From NCBI RefSeq assembly GCF_000247695.1, contig NW_004624843.1, positions 4,990,604-5,054,603 on the forward strand: a stretch of 64,000 bases of DNA, read 5' to 3'. Origin of the DNA: Heterocephalus glaber. Taxonomy: Eukaryota > Chordata > Mammalia > Rodentia > Bathyergidae. Shown one piece after another: positions 22,913 through 33,329 of this stretch (positions are counted from its first letter, which is position 1; each line of letters starts with the position of its first letter). The notes under the pieces are model-generated. The model was not told where the DNA came from and ran no database searches. It saw only the letters and a list, made by a program, of their open reading frames with translations. Made by a program: the position numbers and the translations under genes.

Positions 22913-24396
22913 GTCCCCTCTCTAACCCTTATTTCTTCCAACAAATTGTGTGATTTTGTGACTTTTTGACTTTCATGACTTTACAGCTACTTTTTTTCCA
23001 GTTTACATTTCATGGCTGGTATTTTTATGGTTAGATTTTTTTTTTTTAATTTCCCTCATTGACAGTTTTTGCTCATCTTTAATTTAGTTGCAGTCCCCAG
23101 AAAGATTGTGTTTGCAACTATTCTGCAAAAGACTCCTTCCTTGCCTTTGGCACGGAAGAAAGGCCAAACCAGCCTCTTCCTGTGTTATACCTGAGTCCTC
23201 TCTCTCCACAGCAGCCATACAGCATCTATTAGAAAACTTGAGATTTGCCAATTTGGCAGCAAAAACAATGACAGATCTGTGTCTGTATAGCCTGGCTAGA
23301 ACCATCCGTGGTAGCCTGATTTGCATTCAGAACTAGAGCTTGTTACCTTATTAAGGAGGAGCAATTTTACATCAGAGATGGAAACAACATCAGCTTTAAG
23401 CATTAGCTGTTTTTTCGAGGTAAACAGTTCTTTTTTCAGGGAGCTGGATAGATCTCAGAAATGATGCTATGTATGTAAACTAACTTACTCCTCTTTAAAT
23501 TATCTGACTTCCTTTCTCTTGCAGTGATCACTTTGTGTCCTGCTATTTCCAGGTCACAACAAATGAATTGGAAAATAGGACTTGCCTTTGGGGAGGCAGC
23601 ATTTTGATTCTTCCCCTTTTGCCCAAGCGGTGGGCTGAATGTCATTATTGCTATTGGGAATGTTCAGTAGGGCGCATGCAGAGTGTGGAGTGTATATTAA
23701 GAGGCTGGGGCATCAGCGCTGTGATACCTCCTCAATATCTGGGGCCTTACAGGCTGGAGACATGGCGTGACTCGTCTAGCCCAGCTGCCTGTGCTCAGAG
23801 GCAGTCTCTGCCAAGCCCTGAGATGGCTTATTCCCATCCTCATCATTTGCAGTTTAAATGGGCAGCTAGTCCTTAGAAGGCAGTGAACAAACACCAGACT
23901 GGTTTCAGTAAACACCACGTTTCTGGCGTTGAAATGATCTCATTACTGTAAGATGTGATGGCTTGTCCCCTTAAGAAAATCTCAGCTGAAACATAGAGGG
24001 CTCTTTCCTCTGTTGAGAAAGATGTGGAACTAATGAGTTAAAGGCAGCTATAGATGGAAGCACATGAGTGTATGCGCTGCATTTGGGGTCTTTTGGGAGC
24101 CGTGAGGCTAAAAGCCAATTAAAGCTTTAGTAGAGAGAAATTTAAAAGTTGTTTCTCCTGGGCAAGAGGAGGATTTGGAGCAGAGCATGTTCAGAGAAGA
24201 GCAGGAGGGTGTTAAGTTGGCACAGTTAGCAGCTGGGGGTGGGAATCAGGGCAGAGCCCCATCTGGGAAGCCAATCTTGTGAAGAACTCAGGTTGGGGCC
24301 CCAAAGCCTGCTCCCCAGGGCTCAGCCCCGACTCAGGGGCCTGAAGGCAGCTGCGTGGTTTGCCTGAGGAGGGGGATAACCAGCTTTCGCAAGGCC
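22913..24396 (+). other. Intronic stretch without named features
   Basis: No repeat is recognised. A perfect octamer-type motif ATTTGCAT lies at 23319-23326; about two are expected by chance in a window this size, so it carries little weight. Confidence 0.45.
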
Positions 24397-24411
24397 AGGG
24401 CCTCCTTTCTT

Positions 24412-24519
24412 TCTTTTTCTTTCTTTTCTTTTTTTTTTTTTTTGGTACTGGGGATCGAACTCGGGACCTTGTGCTTGTGAGGCAAGTGGCGGAACCACTG
24501 AGCTAAATCCCCGGCCCCT
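24412..24519 (-). mobile_element. ID-type SINE
   Basis: Near-consensus antisense copy with a long tail (tttctttttctttcttttc then 15 T). Exact target-site duplication agggcctcctttctt at 24397-24411 and 24520-24534. Confidence 0.93.
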
Positions 24520-24954
24520 AGGGCCTCCTTTCTTAATTGCTCACCAGCCTGCACATCAGGACAATGTGGGGTAACTGGATAGGGAAGGTATTTTTCCCTC
24601 TTACTGCTTGGGTATTAGCTTTCTCTGCATTTGTGTGTCCATCTATTGCCTTAATACGTCAAGCCTTCTGTCCCCAGTCTTGGCCCGTGTGTGTACTCTC
24701 AGAAGACATTGTCATCTAATTGATACTCCCAACCTTTATTCCAGATGGAAGACCCTGTCTCAGCTGGGACGCAGGACATCAGCATGCTTATGTCCCATTG
24801 TCACTTCAAACTCAAAATGTGTTCCAATAGAGTTGATGGATCCTCCCAGTACCTATCACTCAGGCACATCTCTCATATGTCATGTTTTCTTTTCCATTCT
24901 CATTTCCATCAGTGCCGTTCAGATCATGGAGGTAGTGCGGCGACACAGGAAGGG

Positions 24955-25180
24955 GACACGGTGTTGGCATTCATGAGACTTAGGCCTGAATCCTGCCTCT
25001 ATCACTTCCTACCTGGTATCCACAGGAAGGTGTGTTCTTTGATCATGGTGAGCCTTATCTCTGAAATTATCATGATCCCCCACCATCTCTCTCCCTGGAC
25101 CAGTGGAGAGCATTAAATCTGGTAGTATTTGGAAGTCCCTGCACACTGCCAGGTGTGTGACAGGATGCAGTAATGAGTGA
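24955..25180 (+). repeat. MIR SINE relic, sense
   Basis: 'ggcctgaatcctgcctctat' then 'cacttcctacctggtatcca' corresponds to the MIR 'gaatcccggctctgccactt...agctgtgtgacc' block. It continues with weak similarity to 'gcagtaatgag'. Confidence 0.6.
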
Positions 25181-25559
25181 CTGGTTGTTAGATTGTATGC
25201 ATAGGGCTGCTGCTCTGGGATGCTATTGTCATGCAGGCCTCCCCTAGAGTATGGAGCAGCGAGCTTGCACATAGTGTGTCTTCTCCTCCTTCCATAGAAC
25301 TTTTAGCAGATGGGACTGGATTCAGTGTTTCAGGGAAAACAAGCCTGTGTCTAATCTGATCCCCGCCCCATGGTCCATGCCCATGGTACAGTGAAATTGG
25401 CATCTGTGCCCTTCTGCCTGAGGTTAATCCCGTCCCTTGGGCTCTGGATCCCATCCCTTCCTTCCCAGGGACCCCTCCCTTTCCTAATTGTGCTGCTTCA
25501 ACCACACCTCCTTCCCTCATTCCTTCTCATCAGCAGTTAGCTATTCTAAGCCTCCTCTC

Positions 25560-26600
25560 TTATCTTAAAAAAATAAATATTAAAAACCATGTCATGATTT
25601 CTCCCTCCCTGTACAGCTACCACCCTGTATTATTCCACTCCTTCACAGCCAGACTTCCTGAGCCTACTGCACACCCTCATCCCCAACTTCGCATCCCACT
25701 CAGTTTCCCAGGCACAGCACCCCGATCTCACTTTGGACCCCCTCATTAACACGGGTCTCTCTAGGGTTACCTGTGACCATCCTTTCCCTACTGAAATGCT
25801 TTCATGTCTGGCTTCTCTGACACCCTGTTAGCCTGATTCACCTGACCACACCTGTTTCCTTTGCAGACTTTTCTGCTCTGGCTTTTCTTGAATGTTGGTG
25901 TTCCCCACAGTTCTATCCTAGGCTCTCTTACCTTCTAGTTGGGAACAATCTCCGAGGGAGCCAACCCACTCCTTTATCTGTTCTCTGCTCTCTCGTCACT
26001 ATTTCCAGTCTGACCCTTTCTCTTCAGTTCCTGCCCTAATAGCTGACCCCTCAAACATTGAGACCCCACTGAGCTCACGCCCTCTCTTGATGGCTTGAGC
26101 ATATTCTTCCTTTGATGGTGCGTTGCTCTTCCATCTATAGCACTGGCTGTCACACTTCAGTGTGGCTTGGGGTCCCCTGAGTGGTTGTTAATGTGGATTG
26201 CTGCCCCCCAAGGTTCGGAGTCAGTGCCATGGGTGGAGCCGGCGCTCATGGCATCTCTTGCTGTTCTCCTGGGAAACACACCTTGAGAACTTCTGTTAGA
26301 AGGAAGTGAGGCAAGTTTTCCCATTCCTTGCTCTACTTCACTTTCCTCTGCACCCCAGATCTCCAGCATCTATATCATCTCTCCAGGAACCCCCACTCCC
26401 TGTGTGACCAGCCTGATACATCACAGTGGCCTGGTAACTGGGCCTCCTGCCTCCGGTCTCTTCCTGAATCCACACAGAAACCAGTGTGAGCTTCTTTATA
26501 TGTAGGTCACATCAGCCTCCAACCTGAATTCTCCTCAAGCTCCCCATGGCCCTAGGTAGGCCAGACGCCATAGTGCTAGCCTGCCTCTCTTCTCCTACAT
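25560..26600 (+). repeat. L2 LINE 3' relic, interrupted by MER5A
   Basis: Pyrimidine-rich sequence with L2-like order: 'ttggtgttccccacagttct', 'atcctaggctctcttacctt', then 'cagtggcctggtaactgggc' and 'ctcaagctccccatggccct'. These echo L2 phrases such as 'ggagtgccccagggctcagt' and 'ggcttcccatctcactc'. A MER5A-like unit lies at 26138-26300. Strongly decayed. Confidence 0.65.
26138..26300 (+). repeat. MER5A-like hAT relic
   Basis: Starts 'tagcactggctgtcacactt' and ends 'ccttgagaacttctgttag', matching MER5A ends (cagtggttctcaaa/tttgagaaccactg) in order. The middle holds 'gttaatgtggattgctgccc', as in 'acagattgctgggcccc'. Confidence 0.65.
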
Positions 26601-27261
26601 AGCACCTTACCGTACATCAGACATGGAAAAACATTTGGGATTTAAATATGTTACAGAGCAGTTATTAAGTCCTTACTGTAAGTGTCCATGCCACTGTAGT
26701 GCTTTTAATTAATTCCATTTATCTTTCAATCAACTCTTTAGAGCACGTTATACATGAGGAAGTGAGACTTATTTTATATGTTGCCTTTATCCTTTACTCT
26801 GGTCTTGTCCAGTCACTTGTGCCCAGGTTAACAGAGTTGGATTCACCCAAAACTACAAAAGGTCATTAACAACAACAACCTCAACATAGCATCGAACAAT
26901 TTTTCTTAATGTACTTTGTGCCAGTGTATTACAAGCAAATATACCCCATGCAAATGGTGCCTGGTTTGCAAAGGGAGGAATTCAGAGGGAAAGAGTAACT
27001 GGTTCACACCCCCACAATTCAGGTAGGAGGATGTGGATGTGAATTTACAACTTATGACTCCAAAGCTTGTGCTCTTGGTCATCTGTCTGCATGGTGGCAG
27101 CGGAATTATATCAAGAACACTGTTTATCATTTGGTAACTTCTGCAGTTTAAAATCCTCCAGTGTCTGTGACTGAGTTACACAGTTTTCTACAGCCCTACC
27201 AACCACATTGGAACCACCCACCCACTCAGAACCATCTGCCCTCCAGACCCCGCTGTGCTCA
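26601..27261 (+). other. Intronic stretch, possible faint MIR
   Basis: 'acaacttatgactccaaagc' followed by 'ttgtgctcttggtcat' near 27047-27082 recalls the complement of the MIR 5' region. Otherwise nothing is recognised. Confidence 0.35.
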
Positions 27262-27425
27262 GTGGGAAGAGCTTGGACTGGAGTCAGCTGGGTTCCCACA
27301 GCCCTCTGCTCACCACCTCCCTGGATGCGCCCTGGGATGAGTGACTTCACTTCTTGGAACTGCTCGTTGCTCTTCTCTAACACTCACAATAGCAGTACTT
27401 CCTCGTGTGGTTGCTGAGAAGGAGA
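27262..27425 (+). repeat. MIR SINE relic, sense
   Basis: 'agagcttggactggagtcag' then 'gatgagtgacttcacttctt' and 'acaatagcagtacttcctcg' follow the MIR sense order. Confidence 0.65.
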
Positions 27426-27929
27426 ATGGTGGAGCACCTGCCTCTCCTCTCCAGTCCCTGTGCCCTGCTTTGATGGGACACGTTGAGTGCCACAGCTTCC
27501 CTACCATCCCTGCTGTGCTCCCCTCCTGTGCAGAGTGCCACTGCTCCCTCCCCATCACTGTTCCTCACCCAACCTGCTACCTGAAAAATAGTTCCAAAAT
27601 CCAAGTTCTAGGGATTTTCTGTTAGTAGTAATAGTGGGCTATTATTCAGCCATACCCTCCTTCTGAAAGAAGAAAAATTAAATTAAAAAAACTTGAAATC
27701 TCAATGTGTGCTAATTGGCATCAACGTTTGATCAGCGATGTTAGGGATAGAAATAAAGCCCAGATTCCTCGTAAGAACCTGAGACACCCCCAGGGCGACA
27801 GCAGGGTAGGCCTGAAACAGCCGGGCTGTGACATGCGCTTGAAGCCCAAGTTCAGGATGTCTGGGGCAACCAAGGAGTCTCAAGTGTTGAATTGGTTTAA
27901 GGGCTGGGTATCTGGGTATCTGGCAACAT

Positions 27930-28695
27930 GAAGTGGGAATTCTTTCAAAAGGAAGCTTCCTTCAGGCTAGGGCCCAGATTACCAGTGACCAGCACATAGA
28001 TATAACCAGGCACCCAAAGAAACTGGATTCCAAAGTCAGGAACTGTAAGGGAGTATGGAGCACAGAAGCAGCCCTTCAGAAAACATCATCAGATACTGCA
28101 ATCAAACCAGTCTGAAAAACTCCTGTGTTTCCTGTTTAAAGAAACAGAAGATAAGCCGGAAGTTATCTGCAAGAAGCTCTAGGAAACTATGTATTATGAC
28201 ATTGGGAAAGAGACCTTCTAGAACAGACATTGGAGTAACACAGTCAAAACCTAGACAGTGAGGGAAAGTATTCAGTGAACTAGTTTGAAGACAACTCAGT
28301 GGATAGGTTAATACCAGATTGGATAAAGCTGAAGAGTTAATTAACAAGCTGGAAGATGGTAAGACTATAGCATGGAGAGACAAATAGAAAATGCAAAGGT
28401 GTATAGAGTGATAAGCTTTAAATAAGTTTAATTAGAGTCCTAGAAGTAGATAAGAAAATGGGCAAAGATGAAATAGAAAATTAATGGCTGAGATTTTCCA
28501 TAATAGATGAGCTGTCAAACCATAGATTAAGACCAATGATTGTGAATAGAGTTAAAAACAATCCAAGTTTAGATATAAAGTACATAAAACCAAAGGCAAA
28601 GAGACTATCTTAAAAACAGCTAGAGAGAAAAAGGAACGATAAATTGAATGTTGACTTCTCATCAGATGTAATTCTAATTATGTTATTCTCAAAAA
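27930..28695 (+). mobile_element. Old L1M ORF1-region relic
   Basis: Sense-strand remnants of an L1M 5'UTR/ORF1 region: 'agaaaattaatggctgagat', 'aaaccaaaggcaaagagact', 'atcttaaaaacagctagaga' and 'gttgacttctcatcagatgt'. Such phrases are typical of old L1 ORF1 sequence. No frame survives. Two ID elements follow at its 3' edge. Confidence 0.68.
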
Positions 28696-28707
28696 TTTCA
28701 GTAGTGG

Positions 28708-28790
28708 CCTGGGATTTAGCTCAGTGGTTCCGCCGCCTACCTCACAAGGGGAAGGTCCCAAGTTTGAGTCCCCGTACCAAAAAAAAAAAA
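28708..28790 (+). mobile_element. ID-type SINE, first of a tandem pair
   Basis: Sense copy with a 13-A tail. The B-box region is altered (agtttgagtcc). It is preceded by 'tttcagtagtgg' at 28696-28707, which recurs at 28812-28823 after it as an exact target-site duplication. Confidence 0.9.
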
Positions 28791-28823
28791 TAAGCAGCTT
28801 AAAAAATTTTTTTTCAGTAGTGG

Positions 28824-28904
28824 GTGGGGGATTTAGCTCAGTGGTTCCACTGCCTGCCTCATAAGCGCAAGGTCCTGAGTTCGATCCCCGATACCAAAAA
28901 AAAA
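28824..28904 (+). mobile_element. ID-type SINE, second of a tandem pair
   Basis: Sense copy starting immediately after the repeated target string of the first; B box intact (gagttcgatcc). Its own 3' flank 'ttttttagtagc' partly repeats the target. The two arose by successive insertion at one site. Confidence 0.9.
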
Positions 28905-29019
28905 TTTTTTTAGTAGCATCCTGTCCCTGAAGTATAGAACATGAAGTCTGCAGCAGTCACTGAGGTCTTTGGTGGTCCAGCCCTAGACCCTTTCAGACAC
29001 TCGGAGCTGCCTCCTGTCT

Positions 29020-29260
29020 CCACTTTGCTCTTGGCCATGCCTTTGCACACTCTTTCGCCCTCTTGGGATGCTCCAAGGCCGTGCACCTGGCCAGTCCCTA
29101 GTCAGTCTCACCATTTTCAGCTCAGGGCTTAGCTGGTGTCTTCTCTTGCCCCGGGCACAGCGCTTGGCACCAGTTACCAGCACCAGGTTATTTGCTGCAT
29201 CTTTGTTTCCTTTCTAGCAAAGGAGCTCCCCGGAGGGGACAGGGTCACTTGGAATGCCTG
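29020..29260 (+). repeat. Possible L2 3' relic
   Basis: 'catgcctttgcacactcttt' then 'gctcagggcttagctggtgt' is like the L2 phrases 'cctttgcacatgctgttccc' and 'aggctcagctcaagtgtcac'. Weak and short. Confidence 0.4.
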
Positions 29261-29588
29261 GCCTTTCGTAGGTAACCGGGACCTTCACTGGCAGAGCATT
29301 TTAGGGAGTCCTCTGCTGCTTCACTAATTCCCAGACACAAGTTTGCGGCCCTTCTATCCTGCTCAATTCACACTTGTGTGGGGAACAGGTTGCCATGGTC
29401 AAGGGTCAGCAGGCATCCCTGCATGCTATCATCTCCTGTTCCACCTCTTCACTCCCCATTTCCTTGGTGAAACTGGAATCACAATGCCTCATTGCCCGTG
29501 GCCTGAACTTGTGGTGTGAATCAAATGAGGTGATGTGGGCGAATGTGCTGTGAAAACTCCCATTCCTTGTTTCAAGATGAGAAACTTC

Positions 29589-29682
29589 AGGGGGCCAGGG
29601 ATTTAGCTCAGTGGTGCCACCACTTGCCTCACAAGTGCAAGGTCCCGAGTTCGATCCCCAGTACCAAAAAAAAAAAAAAAAA
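29589..29682 (+). mobile_element. ID-type SINE, sense
   Basis: Complete copy with a 17-A tail and an exact 14-base target-site duplication agatgagaaacttc at 29575-29588 and 29683-29696. Confidence 0.93.
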
Positions 29683-29928
29683 AGATGAGAAACTTCTAGG
29701 GCTGGGGACTTTGAGAAGGGAACTCATTAGTATCTTGAAGACTGTCCCTGCTGACCGCTGTGCCTGGCCAGAGCTGACCAGGTGTCCTGGCATGGTGAGC
29801 AGCGCTCTTGCCTTACAAGCCTGTAACACAGCACATGATTATTCACAGCGACCATGGGCAAGAGGCATAAGACAAGTTTTCCTAGTTAGTTGCTTATATT
29901 AGTAATGTACCTGTTTTTCAGAATATTC

Positions 29929-30033
29929 ATTTATTTATTTATTTATTTATGCATGCATGCGATATGGGGGATCGAACTCAGGACCTTGCGCTTATGAGGC
30001 AGGTGCGGCACCACTGAGCTAAGTTCCCGGCCC
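29929..30033 (-). mobile_element. ID-type SINE with (ATTT)n tail
   Basis: Antisense copy whose tail has become (ATTT)n followed by gcatgcatgc. The GGTACC block is lost (gatatgggggatcgaac). Target-site duplication cagaatattc at 29919-29928 and 30034-30043. Confidence 0.88.
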
Positions 30034-30043
30034 CAGAATATTC

Positions 30044-30654
30044 TCTTTTAAATGAAGAGTTTTGGTGGTTTCTAATTTCTAGAATTATTTCAACTAGAGA
30101 GGACAATGGAGCTTGGCAGCTCTGTCTTCATTATGGCAAACCCAGAGGCTGTGGGGACATACGACTCTTTCCTTGTTGTGGACCACTGGCAACTCTGCCC
30201 CATTTTTGTAGTTCATTCTGGAGTTTTATTGCTCTATCAAAGCATTATTCCTGAGAATCCATCAAAAACTCATTTACTGTAAGCACATTTTATGCTGCTT
30301 CATGAATAGTGCTGAAGAGGATCTTGGTACCACCCTTCTCAGAAATGACAGGTAAGTCTTGCCTCTGGTTTTGTTCCTGGCCACTGCCTCCCTGGGCACC
30401 CGCTGCAGTGCTGGCTCCCAGGGCTTCCCGCCCTCAAGGCAAGCATAGTAACTCTTTCACCTCCTAGACTGCAACCCAGCTCTCTAAGACCTCTGTTCCT
30501 ATTGTTTCTCTGTGCCCCAATGCTACTAAATCCGTAGCCCTGAGATACATCCATGTGGTGTATAACTCTTGAGAGAAAAACTTCCCTGGGTTTCATAATG
30601 CTTCGTGGGGTAGTGTCTGAGCTTGTCAGTCTCCTTGTCTAGATTTATGTGTTA
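30044..30654 (+). other. Intronic stretch without named features
   Basis: Nothing recognised on either strand. Confidence 0.5.
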
Positions 30655-31330
30655 GGAAGGGTGTTCTGCCGAGAATAGCATTAAATCCTAAAATATCGGT
30701 GGCTTAAATAAGAAAGAAGTTTACTTCCCTCACACACAGAAGCAGACCGGAGGTAGGCAGGCCAGCGCTTGTCTGGGAGCTCTGCAGTGTCAGCTGTTCT
30801 GTCAGGCTGCTCCTCAGTGTAGAAAGCATCCTTGTGCTGTGGCCTCTAAAGACAGGTTGAGTGCTTGAGGTCCAGCTATCACATCTGTATTCCAGCTAGC
30901 AGGGAGGAAGAGAGTGAGTCAGTTTGCTTGTTTGTTTATTATTTGGTACTGGAGATTGGAGATGAACCCAGAGGTATTCTGCCACTGAACTATGTCTCTA
31001 GCCCTCTCTTAAACTTTCATTTTGAGACAAGCCCTCAGTAAGTTGCTGAGAATTGGCTCAAATTTGCCATCCTTCTGTCTCAGCCTCCCCAGGGCTGGGA
31101 TTTCAGGTGTGTACCGCTGTGCCCAGCTTGGATCTCTCCCCTTGATTCTTCTTGGAAGTCGCTAACAACACTTTCCCCTGAATCTTATTGACTGAAACTT
31201 AGACATGTCAACCATGTGTATTTGCAAGAAGCCTAAAGGATGGGGTCTTTTAACCAGGCTGCTCTGCTAAACATTGAGGTTCTTATTACTAGGCAGTAGA
31301 GTAGATAACGGGCTAATCTGAGTCCCTGAC
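30655..31330 (+). repeat. Ancient interspersed repeat of uncertain class, split by a B4-like SINE
   Basis: 'atatcggtggcttaaataag', 'aagtttacttccctcacaca', 'aagcagaccggaggtaggca' and, beyond the SINE, 'gattcttcttggaagtcgct' form one old mammalian repeat I recognise by pattern. I cannot assign it with confidence to an LTR or DNA-transposon family. Confidence 0.55.
30931..31128 (-). mobile_element. B4-like SINE (ID joined to B1), antisense
   Basis: A reversed ID half (ggtactggagattggag to actgaactatgtctctagcc) is followed by a reversed B1 half (ttgagacaagccctcagta to gtgtaccgctgtgcccagc). This ID-B1 order in antisense equals B1 then ID on the sense strand, the make-up of the rodent B4 family. 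Confidence 0.75.
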
Positions 31331-31589
31331 CTGGGGCTATCCTACCCTCGCCCAGCCTCATTCCTCCCCATCCCTGCCCCTCCCCACCTGGTGCTGTGGA
31401 ATTAGTGTCGGTGGCTACAGGAAACCTCTTACTCGACCTTTTCCATGTCAGCCCCCCTCACAGCACTGGGCGGCTCACGAATCCTGGCCTGTGCCTGGAA
31501 GGCCCTTCAGCATCCTTATTTCTGTTTGAAGCATCTGCATACTCTTCAGTTTCCTCAGAGGCCTCTCCTTACTTTCTTAGCAGGCTGGC

Positions 31590-31690
31590 AGTGTGGAGCA
31601 GTCGAGAGCATTGTGGATTCAGAGCTGAATAGACTTGGCTCTGAGTCTCCACGTCCAGTGTGAATGCGAAAACACTCAGCGTGTAAGTTG
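31590..31690 (+). repeat. MIR SINE fragment, sense
   Basis: 'cagtcgagagcattgtggat' then 'tcagagctgaatagacttgg' and 'ctctgagtc' match the MIR start (agagcacggactctggagccagac). Confidence 0.5.
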
Positions 31691-31729
31691 TATCTGAAGC
31701 CACCGCCAGGTCTCCTGTGGATTCCAGAC

Positions 31730-32580
31730 ATTTGTGTTGGACTCCTTATACAACATCATCCCTTCAAGGTCCCAGAAGCGGCCATCATGCACAGCCACCT
31801 CTGAAACAGAGCTGCACTTGATTTTTACTTCCATCAGCCTAGCTGCAGGTGTCAGGAAGCTGGAAATAGTCCTTCATTTCTCCTGTCTAAAAGCCTCCAT
31901 ATCTGTTACCTTCAGCTCTCAAATCAAGTGGCTGCCCATCTACCAGCTCAGCTGCAGAGTGTACCTTCCTTCTGTCTCCAGGGCCCGAGTCAGCAGCTCT
32001 GGCTCTCATGCCTGGCCTCTATAGCGGCTCTTGAGGTCTCCCACACCCACTCAGCCTGCTCTGCTCTGGTCTTGGGCTGTGCCACTTCTGCACAAAAGCC
32101 GGCTTCCCTTTGGATCTAGGCTGGAATTCTGGGTTCTTATTTTCTGCAGAGTGCCACCGGCCTTGCTCTATATGTCTCTGATCTCTTGCCCCGCTTGTTC
32201 TTGCTCACTGTAGCCTCTTGGGTCTCTTTCTGGTCCTTGATTGGGCAAAGAGCCTCCAGCTTCCACCCCTTCCCATGTGCCATTCCCCAGGTCACTCCGT
32301 AAACTATCCTCCTGTCTCAGCCTAAGTGGCCCTCACAAGCCTTTTCCTGACCTCTAATCTAAATCAATGTCCATTGCCTCTCTTTAGGATGTTTCTTCCT
32401 TAGCATTTACCACAACTTAAGAATTTTATATTTATTGAGTGATTACTTACAAGATATCACTTCCACATTAGCCTATATGTTCCCTAAGGGCTGGGTTCAT
32501 ATTTCTTCTAGTTACAACTGAATCTTCAGTGCCCAGTGCTCAATAAATACATGGAATAAGTGAATGAATAAATAAATGAT
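31730..32580 (+). repeat. L2 LINE 3' end
   Basis: It ends 'cagtgcccagtgctcaataa', 'atacatggaataagtgaatg', 'aataaataaatg', a recognisable L2 3' terminus (agtgcctggcacatagtagg...ctcaataaatgtttgttgaatgaatga). Upstream are 'ttccctaagggctgggttca' and 'agccttttcctgacctct'. The best L2 in the window. Confidence 0.78.
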
Positions 32581-32970
32581 CTTGTGATTAAACAATGCAG
32601 GAGATTCTCTCATTAAATTGACAACTTTGCTTTTCAGTGTGGCAATACGTATTTGTTGGAAACATACTAAGGTGATTCACCTTTCCAACTTGGCATTGTA
32701 TTTCTTTACATTCATTGACCATCTGTGATTCTCACTTGTGAGCCTATAAACTTCAGTTTAATTTATTACACTTTAACTTTGAACAAAGCCTTACTTTTGC
32801 CAGGATAACTGAGCACAGAACCTGGAACGGTCATGTTCAGGTGTGATGTCTGGGAATCATGCTTGGGCCCACTTCCATGGCTTGCTGTCTCTCTTCATAT
32901 GTGACCTAGAATAACCTTTGCAACAGAAGACTCACTGTTGTGGGGCTGGAACCTGAAGTTGTAGTCATTT

Positions 32971-33060
32971 TATTTATTTATTTATTTGGTATCGGGGATC
33001 GAACTCGGGTCCTTGTGCTTGCACAGCAGGCGGCAAAACCACTGAGCTAAATCCCCGGCC
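32971..33060 (-). mobile_element. ID-type SINE, outer member of a SINE cluster
   Basis: Near-consensus copy with an (ATTT)n tail. Its left flank tagtcatttta at 32962-32972 recurs after the whole cluster at 33319-33329, which links the three SINEs to one target. Confidence 0.9.
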
Positions 33061-33079
33061 TTATTTATTTATTTAAAAA

Positions 33080-33201
33080 ATTTTTTTGTTTTTTTAGACA
33101 GGGTCTCACTATGTAGTTTAGGCTAGCCTCGAACTCACAGCAGTCTTCCTGTCTCAGCCTCCCAGGTGCTGGGACTAGAGGCATGCACCACCGTGCCCAG
33201 C
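33080..33201 (-). mobile_element. B1 SINE, antisense
   Basis: 'agacagggtctcactatgta' through 'gcctcgaactcacagcagtc' to 'ggcatgcaccaccgtgccca' is a full reversed B1 monomer with a T-run on its left. Confidence 0.88.
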
Positions 33202-33209
33202 CATAGTTA

Positions 33210-33316
33210 TTTTATTTTTATTTTTTTATTTTTTATTTTTTTGGTACCGAGGATCGAACTTGGGTCCTTGCGCTTGTGCAGCAGGCAGTGAAACCACTGA
33301 GCTAAATCTCTGGCCC
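33210..33316 (-). mobile_element. ID-type SINE, inner right member of a SINE cluster
   Basis: Antisense copy with a mixed T/A tail. Flanks 'catagttatttta' (33202-33214) and 'catagtcatttta' (33317-33329) differ at one base. Confidence 0.9.
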
Positions 33317-33329
33317 CATAGTCATTTTA

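Noticed and set aside
23319..23326. Perfect octamer motif ATTTGCAT as a possible enhancer site
   Set aside because: An 8-base motif is expected about twice by chance in 64 kb on both strands; no cluster of other motifs supports it.
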